Positions 38,060 through 46,413 of a stretch of 64,000 nt of DNA are shown one piece after another (positions within the stretch are counted from its first letter, which is position 1; the number at the start of each line of letters is the position of its first letter). The translations under genes and the position numbers were made by a program. The notes beneath the pieces were generated by a model, which made no database searches, was not told the origin of the DNA, and saw nothing but the letters and a program-made list of their open reading frames with translations. Source of the DNA: Candidatus Nitrotoga sp. 1052 (GTDB lineage Bacteria; Pseudomonadota; Gammaproteobacteria; Burkholderiales; Gallionellaceae); NCBI RefSeq assembly GCF_927312905.1, contig NZ_CAKMHQ010000024.1, positions 1-64,000 of the forward strand. The letters are read 5' to 3'.

Positions 38060-39124
38060 ATGGCTCTTGTTTCATTACGCCAGCTGCTGGATCATGCAGC
38101 CGAGAACGGATACGGCCTGCCCGCATTCAACGTCAATAATTTGGAACAGGTCAAGGCAATCATGGAGGCGGCGGATGAAACCAACAGCCCAGTGATTATG
38201 CAAGGCTCAGCTGGTGCCCGCAAATATGCGGGTGAAGCATTCTTGCGTCACCTGATTCTAGCTGCAGTAGAGACTTATCCGCACATTCCAGTAGTAATGC
38301 ACCAAGATCACGGCGCCTCCCCGGCTGTATGTATCAACGCCATTCGTTCCGGATTCTCCAGCGTAATGATGGATGGTTCTTTGAAAGAAGATGCCAAAAC
38401 TCCGTCTTCCTACGAATACAACGTTGAAGTAACAAGTAAAGTTGTTGATATTTCCCATGCGGTCGGCGTATCCGTTGAAGGTGAACTAGGTTGTTTGGGC
38501 TCACTTGAAACCGGCATGGGCGAACAAGAAGATGGACAAGGCGCGGAAGGTAAACTTGATCACTCGCAACTGCTAACCGATCCAGAAGAAGCAGCCGACT
38601 TTGTCCGGAAGACTGGTGTAGATGCACTGGCGATAGCCATCGGCACCTCGCACGGTGCATACAAATTCACCCGCCCTCCCACAGGCGACACTTTGGATAT
38701 TAAGCGCATCAAGGCAATCCACGCTCGCATTCCCAATACTCACTTGGTAATGCATGGATCTTCTTCTGTACCGCAAGAATGGTTGAAGATCATTGACCAA
38801 TTTGGCGGCGACATGGGGGAAACCTACGGCGTGCCCGTTTCGGAAATAGTCGAGGGTATAAAACACGGCGTGCGAAAAGTTAACATCGACACAGACCTGC
38901 GCATGGCATCTACTGGCGCGGTACGTCGTCACTTGGCACAAAACCCGAAAAATTTCGATCCACGTAAATTCTTGGCAGAATCGACTATAGCCATGAAAGA
39001 GATTTGCAAGGCACGTTATGAAGCCTTCGGTTCTGCCGGCCAAGCCTCGAAAATAAAGCCGATTTCACTGGACGCTATGGCCATCAGGTACGCTAAAGGT
39101 GAGCTAAAAGCCATCGTCAAATAA
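38060..39124 (+). CDS. fba: class II fructose-1,6-bisphosphate aldolase
   Basis: Zinc-dependent aldolase joining or splitting fructose 1,6-bisphosphate, and in Calvin-cycle organisms also sedoheptulose 1,7-bisphosphate. The 354 residues show [11 protein letters not shown] (zinc His), [29 protein letters not shown] (zinc His), VMHGSSSVP and the [11 protein letters not shown] motif. The length matches the CbbA/Fba type of autotrophs. A GGAGA ribosome binding site precedes the ATG. A terminator follows. Confidence 0.95.
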   Translation: MALVSLRQLLDHAAENGYGLPAFNVNNLEQVKAIMEAADETNSPVIMQGSAGARKYAGEAFLRHLILAAVETYPHIPVVMHQDHGASPAVCINAIRSGFSSVMMDGSLKEDAKTPSSYEYNVEVTSKVVDISHAVGVSVEGELGCLGSLETGMGEQEDGQGAEGKLDHSQLLTDPEEAADFVRKTGVDALAIAIGTSHGAYKFTRPPTGDTLDIKRIKAIHARIPNTHLVMHGSSSVPQEWLKIIDQFGGDMGETYGVPVSEIVEGIKHGVRKVNIDTDLRMASTGAVRRHLAQNPKNFDPRKFLAESTIAMKEICKARYEAFGSAGQASKIKPISLDAMAIRYAKGELKAIVK

Positions 39125-39144
39125 TTCAATGTAAGTACAATTAA

Positions 39145-39172
39145 AAAAAGCGGTTTTCGAACCGCTTTTTTC
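39145..39172 (+). terminator. intrinsic terminator after fba
   Basis: Stem AAAAGCGGTT/AACCGCTTTT with a TTCG tetraloop, followed by more T residues. It lies about 20 bases after the fba stop and closes the carbon-metabolism block. Confidence 0.9.
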
Positions 39173-39411
39173 TTATCTAGAGAATTAAAGGTAACCATTC
39201 GTAGCTAACACAATAAATTATTCCAGTTCCCGTTAAAAAATCCTTACCCCCCACAAATTTATTTAACTTCTGTTCTAAAGATCCCGCCGTTCACTTCAGC
39301 TAAAGAATGGGAAGATTGCTTACGCCAAATATCTGTGCATTATGGGAAAGAATGCGAAGCTGGTAACATTGAAATTCTCGCAAGCATGAAATTCAGAATA
39401 TTTAAAACATC

Positions 39412-39750
39412 ATGCAATATGTACAGAACCTTCCCCTTCCTCCGTCTTTAAACGGATTAGAAGACAAAAATGAAGTAAAAAAGCTAACTGAAATTAAACC
39501 AGTTGAGCCCGTCTCAGAGCGCACCCAGCCTTCGCTGGTGTTTAGGCCATTTACACGATCTGAACAGCAGCACAACTTGGTTAAGCCAGTCGAAAGGCGA
39601 CATACTGAGACCGATCTTGGTGAACGCCGAACAATCTGCCGTCGTATCAAAATTCAGCCTCTTCTGAAAGAGCTACGCTCAAAGGTAGACCGAAGACACC
39701 ACAAACAAAGAAAAACAGATATAACAGAACATATAGATGAAGAGGCATAG
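39412..39750 (+). CDS. small hypothetical protein with Arg-rich repeats
   Basis: A 112-residue highly charged protein. It has a Pro/Leu-rich N-terminus (NLPLPPSLNGLEDKNEVKKL) and a basic C-terminal half with spaced arginine pairs (VERRHTETDLGERRTICRR, RSKVDRRHHKQRK). Short proteins with ERRxxxDRR-type spacing occur in many proteobacteria. No function is known to me. There is no clear ribosome binding site, so the call is tentative. Confidence 0.4.
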   Translation: MQYVQNLPLPPSLNGLEDKNEVKKLTEIKPVEPVSERTQPSLVFRPFTRSEQQHNLVKPVERRHTETDLGERRTICRRIKIQPLLKELRSKVDRRHHKQRKTDITEHIDEEA

Positions 39751-39891
39751 AGCTGGAAGTTGTTCAAAATAACTGATTACACCAATCATTTGATGGATTT
39801 ATATCGTAGAGTTACTTCGCGAAGCGTGGGTATAAGTTGGCGGATTTAATTTTGTATGGCAGGAATCGACATATTTTTTGGTGAATCCTCA

Positions 39892-40698
39892 ATGAACAAA
39901 AAAAACAATCTCAACAAACCCGCTAAAACAGCTGCTCAAATCAGCAAGCATGAATATCGAAAAATGCTCCATGCCCTTCAGGTCGAGCTAGTCAAGCTGC
40001 AGCGGCACTTCATTAAGTGTAATGACAAAATTCTAATAATTTTTGAAGGCCGGGATGCGTCTGGAAAAGATGGCACAATCAAGCGCATCGTTCAACATTT
40101 GAGTCCACGTGAAACACGCGTCGTGGCGCTCGGCAGGCCTTCGGACCGAGATCAGACATCGTGGTACTTCCAGCGTTACGTTCCCTATCTGCCGGCAGCT
40201 CAAGAACTCGTGCTGTTTAACCGCAGTTGGTACAATCGCGCGGGTGTCGAGCGGGTAATGGGCTTTTGCACTGATGCTGAATATGAGGAGTTTATGGACT
40301 CAGTATCAGAGTTCGAACATATGTTGCTCCGTTCAGGTATCAAGCTTCTAAAGTACTACCTTGACATCAGCAAACGCGAACAGAAGAAACGCTTAAATGA
40401 GCGCATGACAGACCCGCTTACCCAATGGAAAGTTAGCGCGCTTGACGACCAGGCAATCAAGAAATGGAAGCCATACAGCTTGGCACGCAACGAAATGTTG
40501 GCTCGCTCGCACAACACAATGGCTCCATGGACAATAGTTCGCGCCGACGACAAATATCTGACACGACTTAATGTTATCAAGGATATGCTCAGCCGCCTTA
40601 ATTACGCGGATAAGGATGAACGACTGGTTCTGCCGGATCCGCAGGTCGTATTAACTTACGATGCAACATATCTCGAAAATGGTGTGCTAGAGCCATAG
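39892..40698 (+). CDS. ppk2: polyphosphate kinase 2 family protein
   Basis: Uses polyphosphate to phosphorylate nucleoside mono- or diphosphates. The 268 residues show the PPK2 core: HEYRKMLHALQVELVKLQRH, Walker A FEGRDASGKDGTIKRI, QHLSPRETRVVALGRPSDRDQTSWYFQRYV, the Walker B-like LVLFNRSWYNRAGVERVMGFC and DPLTQWKVSALDDQAIKKW. The exact class is not decidable by eye. ATG at 39892 is chosen by the GGTGA site seven bases upstream; an earlier in-frame ATG at 39856 is less likely. It stands alone, and polyphosphate use may support energy or phosphate stress responses. Confidence 0.9.
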   Translation: MNKKNNLNKPAKTAAQISKHEYRKMLHALQVELVKLQRHFIKCNDKILIIFEGRDASGKDGTIKRIVQHLSPRETRVVALGRPSDRDQTSWYFQRYVPYLPAAQELVLFNRSWYNRAGVERVMGFCTDAEYEEFMDSVSEFEHMLLRSGIKLLKYYLDISKREQKKRLNERMTDPLTQWKVSALDDQAIKKWKPYSLARNEMLARSHNTMAPWTIVRADDKYLTRLNVIKDMLSRLNYADKDERLVLPDPQVVLTYDATYLENGVLEP

Positions 40699-40808
40699 CC
40701 GGAGATTTTTGAGCGGAAAAGTCTTCTCGATGACTGCCCCCCGCCATTTAGCTTGGCGTTCAATCTGTAGCCTTCTTTCTGGCAACGTTACGATCCCGCC
40801 CTCTTAGT

Positions 40809-40828
40809 CAGTGCGTCACCGCACATAC
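40809..40828. repeat. 20 bp dispersed repeat, copy A
   Basis: The sequence CAGTGYGTYACCGCACATAC (here C and C at the Y positions) recurs with two transitions at 45595-45614. This copy lies about 90 bases upstream of the wrbA-like gene. Confidence 0.6.
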
Positions 40829-40913
40829 ACTAGATTTTTCTTAAGATAATCTTTATCTGTTTTTTTGGCGACATTCCATGTCGATATGAATCTATCTACC
40901 ACTACAGAGGTAC

Positions 40914-41537
40914 ATGATGACAACCAAGATACAGGTAATCTTTTACAGCTCGCATGGACATATATATCAGATGGCGGAAGCCATCATGGCTGGTGTACGT
41001 GAGATATCGGATGTTGAGGCCACTTTGTGGCAGGTGCCGGAACTGATGCCTGACGATGCATTAAAAACACATGCCAAAACTGCGCGTGCATCGTTTGCAC
41101 AGATACCCACTGCCAAACCAGAGCAGTTGGCTGAGGCCGATGCCATCATTTTTGGCACGCCGACGCGCTTCGGTAACATGTGCGCTCAGATGCGCAATTT
41201 TCTTGATCAGACTGGAGGACTGTGGATGAAAGGCGCGCTAATTGGCAAGGTAGGCAGCGTTTTTACCAGTTCGGCAACACAGCATGGGGGCCAGGAATCA
41301 ACCATACTCAGTTTTCATACCACTCTGTTACACCAAGGCATGGTGATCGTCGGGGTGCCCTATTCTGAGCAACGACAAATGACCATCAGTGAAATTACTG
41401 GCGGCAGTCCTTACGGCGCATCAACGATAACTGGTGGTGATGGCGCACGCCAACCGAGCGAGAACGAACTTGCGATTGCACGTTTTCAAGGCCGGCATGT
41501 CGCTGAAATTGCCAGGCGGCTAAAAACAGCGGTATAA
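40914..41537 (+). CDS. wrbA: NAD(P)H:quinone oxidoreductase, WrbA type
   Basis: A flavodoxin-like FMN protein reducing quinones by two electrons. The 207 residues show [19 protein letters not shown] (FMN phosphate loop), [29 protein letters not shown], the [27 protein letters not shown] core and [18 protein letters not shown] site lies three bases before the first ATG and six before a second ATG at 40917, so the true start may be the latter. It protects against quinone redox cycling and may pair with the following DoxX protein. Confidence 0.9.
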   Translation: MMTTKIQVIFYSSHGHIYQMAEAIMAGVREISDVEATLWQVPELMPDDALKTHAKTARASFAQIPTAKPEQLAEADAIIFGTPTRFGNMCAQMRNFLDQTGGLWMKGALIGKVGSVFTSSATQHGGQESTILSFHTTLLHQGMVIVGVPYSEQRQMTISEITGGSPYGASTITGGDGARQPSENELAIARFQGRHVAEIARRLKTAV

Positions 41538-41607
41538 ATGCCAGTTCATGAACCGCTAGCGAACGCATCTCGATGGCTTTCTAACTGCTCCGAAAAGGAT
41601 TTCAACT

Positions 41608-42033
41608 ATGAATGCATTGAACAGCTTTGGCCCGTTAGTGGGCCGTATTCTGATGGCACTCATTTTTGTTATGTCGGGCTTCGGCAAAATCACCGGCTTT
41701 GAAGGGACGGTAGGGTATATAGCCAGCAAGGGACTACCAATGCCGGAATTGCTCGCCATCGGCGCCATCATCGTTGAACTGGGCGGAGGTATCATGCTGA
41801 TCGTCGGCTGGAATGCACGTTGGGCCGCCGCCGCGATATTTGTATTTACCGCAATGGCTGCGTTGTTCTTCCATAATTTCTGGGCCGTGCCGCCCGCCGA
41901 AGCACAAAACCAGATGATCAACTTCATGAAGAACATTTCCATGATGGGCGGCTTACTTTATGTTGTCGTACACGGAAGCGGGCCTTTTAGTTTAAGTCAT
42001 GGCACTACTATTGATCCGGCAGCTGAAATTTGA
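41608..42033 (+). CDS. DoxX family membrane protein
   Basis: A 141-residue protein with four transmembrane segments. The DoxX pattern is clear: LVGRILMALIFVMSGFGKI near the N-terminus, IVELGGGIMLIVGW, and HNFWAVPPAEAQNQMINFMKNISMMGGLLY. DoxX relatives are linked to quinone or thiosulfate metabolism and redox homeostasis, and the role here is open. AAGGA lies nine bases upstream of the ATG. It follows the WrbA-type gene by 70 bases. Confidence 0.85.
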   Translation: MNALNSFGPLVGRILMALIFVMSGFGKITGFEGTVGYIASKGLPMPELLAIGAIIVELGGGIMLIVGWNARWAAAAIFVFTAMAALFFHNFWAVPPAEAQNQMINFMKNISMMGGLLYVVVHGSGPFSLSHGTTIDPAAEI

Positions 42034-42100
42034 AGTTTTCATGCGGCTAATGACGCCGCGCATGGTCGGTAGGAGAGTCCACTCAAATACTATAGACTCC

Positions 42101-42202
42101 GCCCGATTTATCCGTGAGTCACCCAGTTTGAACTGCTCATAGAACTTGTATTTATTGACTTGCACGAGCGTCTCTCATACGTGAGTCGCGGATAAATCAG
42201 GC
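42101..42202. repeat. pair of 22 bp inverted repeats, 58 bases apart
   Basis: GCCCGATTTATCCGTGAGTC plus AC at 42101-42122 is inverted at 42181-42202 with 19 of 22 matches. The span is 102 bases and lies between the DoxX gene and the copper cluster promoter. It looks like a small mobile-element remnant or a structured RNA. No open frame is inside. Confidence 0.65.
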
Positions 42203-42252
42203 CGGATCAATAGATGTACGATGTGCTATATGTTTAGACAAGTTTTTTTTGC

Positions 42253-42281
42253 TTGACAATATCTTTAATTAAAGATACATT
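42253..42281 (+). promoter_or_regulatory. probable sigma-70 promoter of the copper/cytochrome cluster
   Basis: A perfect -35 box TTGACA (42253-42258) is 17 bases from a -10 box TACATT (42276-42281). The spacer contains most of an 18 bp perfect palindrome, TATCTTTAATTAAAGATA, at 42260-42277. It lies about 45 bases upstream of the multicopper oxidase start. Confidence 0.6.
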
Positions 42282-42294
42282 AAAAATGACTGTT
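42272..42294 (+). promoter_or_regulatory. NsrR-like operator candidate
   Basis: The half-site AAGATACATT overlaps the -10 box and is followed by an imperfect inverse half (AATGACTGTT). NsrR, the NO-sensing repressor, binds AAGATGYATTT-type inverted half-sites in proteobacteria. The left half is a good match, the right half is weak. Repression of the cluster by NsrR is inference. Confidence 0.4.
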
Positions 42295-42322
42295 ATTAAA
42301 ATATATCAAAAATGAGAATTGG

Positions 42323-43414
42323 ATGATAAGAAAAATGACAATGGCCTTAAATATATTGCGTGTGCCCACTGTGGCCCGCTATCTCAGGAATGTTTTAACA
42401 TTTTGTTTTTTGGCGGGAGTAGCCACTGCAAGCTGGGCTGAGCAGCGCGAATTTACCTTGAGTATTGATGAAGTTTCAATAGAAGTAGCTCCGGGCTTTA
42501 CCAATAAAGTTTGGGCGTTCAACGGACAAGTGCCAGGGCCACTCATCCACGTCAAGGAGGGAGATGATGTGATGGTGCATGTAACCAACAACACCACACT
42601 TCCCCATACCATCCATTGGCATGGGGTTAACCAGACCGGCAGTTGGCAACAAGATGGCGTGCCAGGCGTCACACAAGAAGCGATTCAGCCCGGCGAATCT
42701 TATACCTATAAATTCAATGTTGATCGTCCCGGAAGCCTGTGGTACCACTGCCATGTAAATGTCTGGGAGCATGTGGCGATACGCGGGATGTGGGGGCCAA
42801 TGATCGTCGATCCAAAAACCCCGAGCGCACTCGAAAAGGAAGTTACCCTGGATGCCATTCTGATGATGAGCACTTGGCAATCTCCCTATGCCAGCGTATT
42901 TGGCAAAGGCGGCAGCCCGCAGGATGTTTCTGACTACTTTTCAGTAAACGCAAAATCCTTCCCATTCACCCAGCCGATTAGGGTCAAGAAAGGCGATGTG
43001 TTGAGAATGCGTTTTATTGGCGCAGGCGATGAAACGCACCAAATGCATATGCATGGGCACGACATGCTCATAACCCACAAAGACGGTTATCCACTTGCCA
43101 ATCCTTACTATGTGGACACTGTTCCGGTAGGACCCGGTGAGCGTTATGACGTGATCGTCAAGATGAACAATCCTGGACTCTTCATAATGCACGACCATGT
43201 CGACAAACACATGACAAACAATGGTGCCTCGATGGGTGGGCCAATGACCGTTTTTGAATATGAAGGCGTCAAAATGAATGACTGGTACACATGGAAAGGC
43301 AAAGTGTACGATCCAAATTTCTTCTACAGTGTGTCGCTTACGCAGGGATATGGACTTTTCAACAGCGCACCTTTCATGGGCAAAATAATCGAACAGGGGA
43401 AAAGGAGGAGATAA
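42323..43414 (+). CDS. two-domain multicopper oxidase
   Basis: A 363-residue exported copper protein with a signal sequence (about 20-39, ending ASWA). Domain 1 has HTIHWHG (H95, H98, H100) and WYHCHVNVWEHVAIRGM with type 1 ligands C143, H150 and M156. Domain 2 has HQMHMHGH (239-246) and IMHDHVDKH (289-296) but no cysteine, so only domain 1 carries a type 1 site. This is the layout of two-domain laccases and nitrite reductase relatives (type B two-domain multicopper oxidase). A catalytic trinuclear centre at the trimer interface is expected. The substrate is unknown; it opens the cluster with two cytochromes and NirK. Confidence 0.82.
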   Translation: MIRKMTMALNILRVPTVARYLRNVLTFCFLAGVATASWAEQREFTLSIDEVSIEVAPGFTNKVWAFNGQVPGPLIHVKEGDDVMVHVTNNTTLPHTIHWHGVNQTGSWQQDGVPGVTQEAIQPGESYTYKFNVDRPGSLWYHCHVNVWEHVAIRGMWGPMIVDPKTPSALEKEVTLDAILMMSTWQSPYASVFGKGGSPQDVSDYFSVNAKSFPFTQPIRVKKGDVLRMRFIGAGDETHQMHMHGHDMLITHKDGYPLANPYYVDTVPVGPGERYDVIVKMNNPGLFIMHDHVDKHMTNNGASMGGPMTVFEYEGVKMNDWYTWKGKVYDPNFFYSVSLTQGYGLFNSAPFMGKIIEQGKRRR

Positions 43415-43416
43415 AT

Positions 43417-44097
43417 ATGAAGCGAGTTGTTCTTGTTGCCTTACTTGGTTTTTCTGGAGCAGCCCTCGCCGGGGCAGAAATGCTTCAGGGGAGTTGTTCC
43501 GCCTGCCACAACATTAAGGGGCCGGCAACACAGACTTTGAAAGCTGCCTTTGAGAAAAAGGGGCCAGATCTCTTTTACGCGGGCAATAAATATCGCCAAG
43601 AATGGCTTGTATCTTGGCTGCAAAAGCCCGGACGGATACGTCCAGCCGGGATGTACTATGGCGGGCATATCAAGGCTGGGGCAAAAGGTGATGAAATTGA
43701 TACTTCGACGCTCACAGATCATATTGCACTTTCCAAGGCCGATGCCACCTCAGTTGCGGCCGAGCTCATGAAGATGAAACCGCATGACGATTTGATCGCA
43801 AAGGAGAAAGTTGAGTCCGGTACGATATCAAAGCAGATGGGGGAAATGGCCTTCACTAAATTCTTGGGCTGTATGGCCTGTCACTTGATCGAGCCTGAAT
43901 ATGGTGGGCTATCGGGGCCAGAGCTTTATACGGCGGCCAAGCGCCTGCAACCGCAATATATGTCGAGCTTCATCAGATCTCCTCAAGCTTGGGAGCCAAA
44001 ATCCATGATGCCAAACAAAAATTTATCTGAGGTGAATATACAGAAAATGGTTCATTATCTTGAGACACTGAGCAAGGAGGTTGCAAATGCCAACTAA
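43417..44097 (+). CDS. periplasmic diheme cytochrome c
   Basis: A 226-residue protein with a signal peptide (1-18) and two c-type heme sites, CSACH at 27-31 and CMACH at 152-156. The second half has the usual class I Met-containing tail (KSMMPNKNLSEVNIQKMVHYLETL). The start at 43417 is fixed by AGGAGG upstream, two bases after the oxidase stop. It overlaps the next cytochrome gene by 11 bases. Likely an electron carrier for the oxidase or NirK-like enzyme. Confidence 0.87.
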   Translation: MKRVVLVALLGFSGAALAGAEMLQGSCSACHNIKGPATQTLKAAFEKKGPDLFYAGNKYRQEWLVSWLQKPGRIRPAGMYYGGHIKAGAKGDEIDTSTLTDHIALSKADATSVAAELMKMKPHDDLIAKEKVESGTISKQMGEMAFTKFLGCMACHLIEPEYGGLSGPELYTAAKRLQPQYMSSFIRSPQAWEPKSMMPNKNLSEVNIQKMVHYLETLSKEVANAN

Positions 44098-44437
44098 ATT
44101 GTTTTTGTTGATTTTAGTAGCGGCTTTTTCAGTCCAAGCCCAAGCCAAGGAAGTGCCCGCTGACAACTACAAAGCCTATTGTGTTCAATGCCACGGCAGT
44201 GATGGAACCGGAAAAGGCGTGAACGTCCGGGACATGTCGGTCGTGCCGCGTGATCATACCGATGCAAAGTCAATGTCGGGTCGGTCGGACGAAACATTAT
44301 TCAAAGCAATCAAAGAGGGTGGGCCATCCATTGAAAAATCAATATTGATGCCTCCTTGGGGTGCAACCTTAAGCGACGAAGAAATCAAGGATTTGGTGCA
44401 GCATCTACGCATGTTATGCAAGTGCAAATTTGGTTAG
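44087..44437 (+). CDS. periplasmic monoheme cytochrome c
   Basis: A 116-residue class I cytochrome c. A signal peptide covers about 1-20 (LLILVAAFSVQAQA). The heme site CVQCH is at 32-36 in the context AYCVQCHGSDGTGKG, with a C-terminal Met ligand in SILMPPWG. AAGGAGG lies six bases upstream, inside the preceding gene. It is tightly coupled to the diheme cytochrome gene. Confidence 0.88.
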   Translation: MPTKLFLLILVAAFSVQAQAKEVPADNYKAYCVQCHGSDGTGKGVNVRDMSVVPRDHTDAKSMSGRSDETLFKAIKEGGPSIEKSILMPPWGATLSDEEIKDLVQHLRMLCKCKFG

Positions 44438-44511
44438 TAAATGGCAGTAGCAAGAAGTGGTGGTAAGAAACAAGTAATTTGTAGTTAACTTTAAATTAAA
44501 GGGGGAATAAT

Positions 44512-45456
44512 ATGTTTAAACTTAAAAATACAGCTGTTGCTGTAATGTTGGTAACTGGGCTTTTTTCCGCACAGCAGGTATTCGCAAAAACCGTTAAAGT
44601 CACGATGACGGCTATGGAAGTTGATCTTGCCGTGAATAATAAGGGCGATGTCAAAATGGCAGCATGGACATTCGATGGCTCCATTCCTGGCAAGCCTGTC
44701 CGCGTAGATGAAGGCGATACGGTCGATTTCACGCTGATCAATCCACCTGAAAATAAAAATTCACACGCAATGGACTTTCATGCGGCTCAGGTAGACGTGC
44801 TGAATGAATTTGGTGAAATCAAGCCGGGACAAACTAAACATTTCAAGTTTGAAGCCAAGACTCCAGGCGTATTCATGTATCACTGTGGCGCAAGCACGAT
44901 GGCTCAGCATATTGCCAAGGGCATGTATGGAATGATCATTGTCGATCCAAAAGATAAAAAGAACTATCCAAAAGCAGACCGTGAATACATGCTGATTCAG
45001 CAGCAATACTTCCCGGATAGCGAGAACATCACTGGCTTACTTGAGAACACAGGTTGGAAAGGTGCTCTCATCAACGGTAAAATGTTTCATTACGATCCTG
45101 TTCATGAGCCAAATGCAACTCAGGTTCTGGAATCCAAGCCAGGCGAGCGCGTCCGCATTTTCTTTGTAAACGCAAACATCAACAATCCGGTCGCTCTGCA
45201 TCCTATCGCAGGGATTTGGGATCGTGTTTATATCAACGGCAACCCGAAGAACACTCTATACGGCATTCAAACATACAACGTGGCGGTAGCTGAAGGCGGT
45301 ACATTTGACATCGTTTCACCAGCTGACCGTCCGACCAATGTCGCAATTGTCGATCATGCGATGGGAGCGGCGTTACGCGGTGCTATCACGGTTTTGATGA
45401 ACAAGCCCGACGCTGACCCGAAAAAAGGACGCGGCGATCAAATCCTGATCAGATAG
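44512..45456 (+). CDS. nirK: copper-containing nitrite reductase (NirK type)
   Basis: Reduces nitrite to nitric oxide in the periplasm. The 314 residues, with a signal peptide ending FAKT at about 26, contain every ligand expected for a CuNIR. Type 1 ligands are H85, C125, H133 and M138. Type 2 ligands are H90, H124 and H282. Catalytic residues are D88 (HAMDFH) and H230 (NPVALHP). It is shorter than the usual 340-380 residues and lacks an attached cytochrome or cupredoxin domain. The neighbouring cytochromes may supply electrons. A strong AAAGGGGG ribosome binding site precedes the ATG. Confidence 0.88.
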   Translation: MFKLKNTAVAVMLVTGLFSAQQVFAKTVKVTMTAMEVDLAVNNKGDVKMAAWTFDGSIPGKPVRVDEGDTVDFTLINPPENKNSHAMDFHAAQVDVLNEFGEIKPGQTKHFKFEAKTPGVFMYHCGASTMAQHIAKGMYGMIIVDPKDKKNYPKADREYMLIQQQYFPDSENITGLLENTGWKGALINGKMFHYDPVHEPNATQVLESKPGERVRIFFVNANINNPVALHPIAGIWDRVYINGNPKNTLYGIQTYNVAVAEGGTFDIVSPADRPTNVAIVDHAMGAALRGAITVLMNKPDADPKKGRGDQILIR

Positions 45457-45484
45457 TTTTTAGTAAAGCGATTTCGCTTATTTT

Positions 45485-45506
45485 GAGGAGGCTTTTGCCT
45501 CCTCTT
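45485..45506 (+). terminator. probable terminator after nirK
   Basis: Eight-base-pair GC-rich stem GAGGAGGC/GCCTCCTC with a TTTT loop, 28 bases after the nirK stop. The following T run is short. Confidence 0.6.
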
Positions 45507-45540
45507 AACATTTAAACCGGACATATGCACATCGCGTTGA

Positions 45541-45649
45541 CCTCCAACTGTTGGAGGCGTAAAGTGAAACTCCCTGTTGCCCTGTCTTTACACTCAGTGT
45601 GTTACCGCACATACGTGCAACTGTTGGAGAGGTATAAAGTGGGTCTCCC
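45541..45649. repeat. direct and palindromic repeats between nirK and the DUF1264 gene
   Basis: CAACTGTTGGAG is directly repeated at 45545 and 45618, each followed by a GTAAAGTG or GTATAAAGTG and a CTCCC. The first copy is part of a 17 bp perfect palindrome (45541-45557). Between them lies the dispersed 20 bp repeat copy B. No function recognised. Confidence 0.6.
45595..45614. repeat. 20 bp dispersed repeat, copy B
   Basis: Second copy of CAGTGYGTYACCGCACATAC (here T and T at the Y positions), matching 40809-40828 at 18 of 20 bases. It lies between nirK and the DUF1264 gene. Confidence 0.6.
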
Positions 45650-45712
45650 CACGTAAAGGGGTGCGTTGAACTGCCTATTTTCGAAAAGACGGGATCAGAG
45701 AGTCCACAAATG

Positions 45713-45741
45713 TTGATAAATGGGCATGGAACGTATAGAAA
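45713..45741 (+). promoter_or_regulatory. possible sigma-70 promoter
   Basis: TTGATA (45713-45718), 17 bases, then TAGAAA (45736-45741), about 44 bases before the DUF1264 gene. It fits separate transcription after the nirK terminator. Confidence 0.4.
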
Positions 45742-45784
45742 TTATCCGAACTTTAACTATAAAAATTTATAAGGAGATTCAATT

Positions 45785-46327
45785 ATGAAAATCAGCAAAG
45801 TCTGCGTTCTTGTTTCCTCATTAATCACGGCCGGCTTCTTGTCTGCTCCAGCTTTTGCTGCGGATAAAAATCCTCTGACCGGTTATACAATTCACGTTAC
45901 GGCGCCACATGTCATGGATGGGGAAGTTATCGGTCCATTCCATCATTACTGCAAACCAATCAATGACGACGTTATTCAATGCATCTTGTTCGAATCAACT
46001 GAGCCAAATGCTCGCCTGACCGAAATCGAATACATGGTCTCCAAAAAACTTGCCGGATCGGCCATACCGAAATGGTCGCATACGCAAAACTGGCACGATC
46101 ACAAGCAAGAGATAGAGACCGGTCGCGTTGCCATAGTGAATCCAACTGACCCGAAAGAGCAGAAAGGATTGGCGGATTATGTTTCTGGTACCGACGGCAT
46201 CATTTTCCATCTCTGGCCTAAAGACGCGCCGATTCCTGACGGTTCTGTCGGCATCGCTCAATCAGTTGGACATTGGGAAGAGCTACATGGAAAAATTGCC
46301 AAGGATCCAGGGGCTCCTAAAAAATAA
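45785..46327 (+). CDS. exported DUF1264 family protein
   Basis: A 180-residue secreted protein with a signal peptide ending at about residue 26 (APAFAAD). It shows the DUF1264 pattern: PHVMDGEVIGPFHHYCKPINDDVIQCILFES, ARLTEIEYMVSKKL and WHDHKQEIETGRVAI. Some of these His and Cys residues could bind metal. The family, also known from plant oil-body-associated proteins, has no established function. A strong AAGGAG site precedes it. It sits inside the copper/cytochrome cluster with its own likely promoter and terminator. Confidence 0.75.
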   Translation: MKISKVCVLVSSLITAGFLSAPAFAADKNPLTGYTIHVTAPHVMDGEVIGPFHHYCKPINDDVIQCILFESTEPNARLTEIEYMVSKKLAGSAIPKWSHTQNWHDHKQEIETGRVAIVNPTDPKEQKGLADYVSGTDGIIFHLWPKDAPIPDGSVGIAQSVGHWEELHGKIAKDPGAPKK

Positions 46328-46347
46328 AGTTATTTGATTTATTCAGG

Positions 46348-46396
46348 AGACACAGGGTTTGTCCATGGTGGGATGAACACTGTGTCTTTTGATTTT
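46348..46396 (+). terminator. long stem-loop terminator
   Basis: AGACACAG at 46348 pairs with CTGTGTCT ending at 46387. An inner stem GTTTGTCC/GGATGAAC includes G-U pairs. A T-rich tract follows. It lies about 20 bases after the DUF1264 stop. Confidence 0.7.
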
Positions 46397-46413
46397 ATAT
46401 GTGAGGTGATGTC

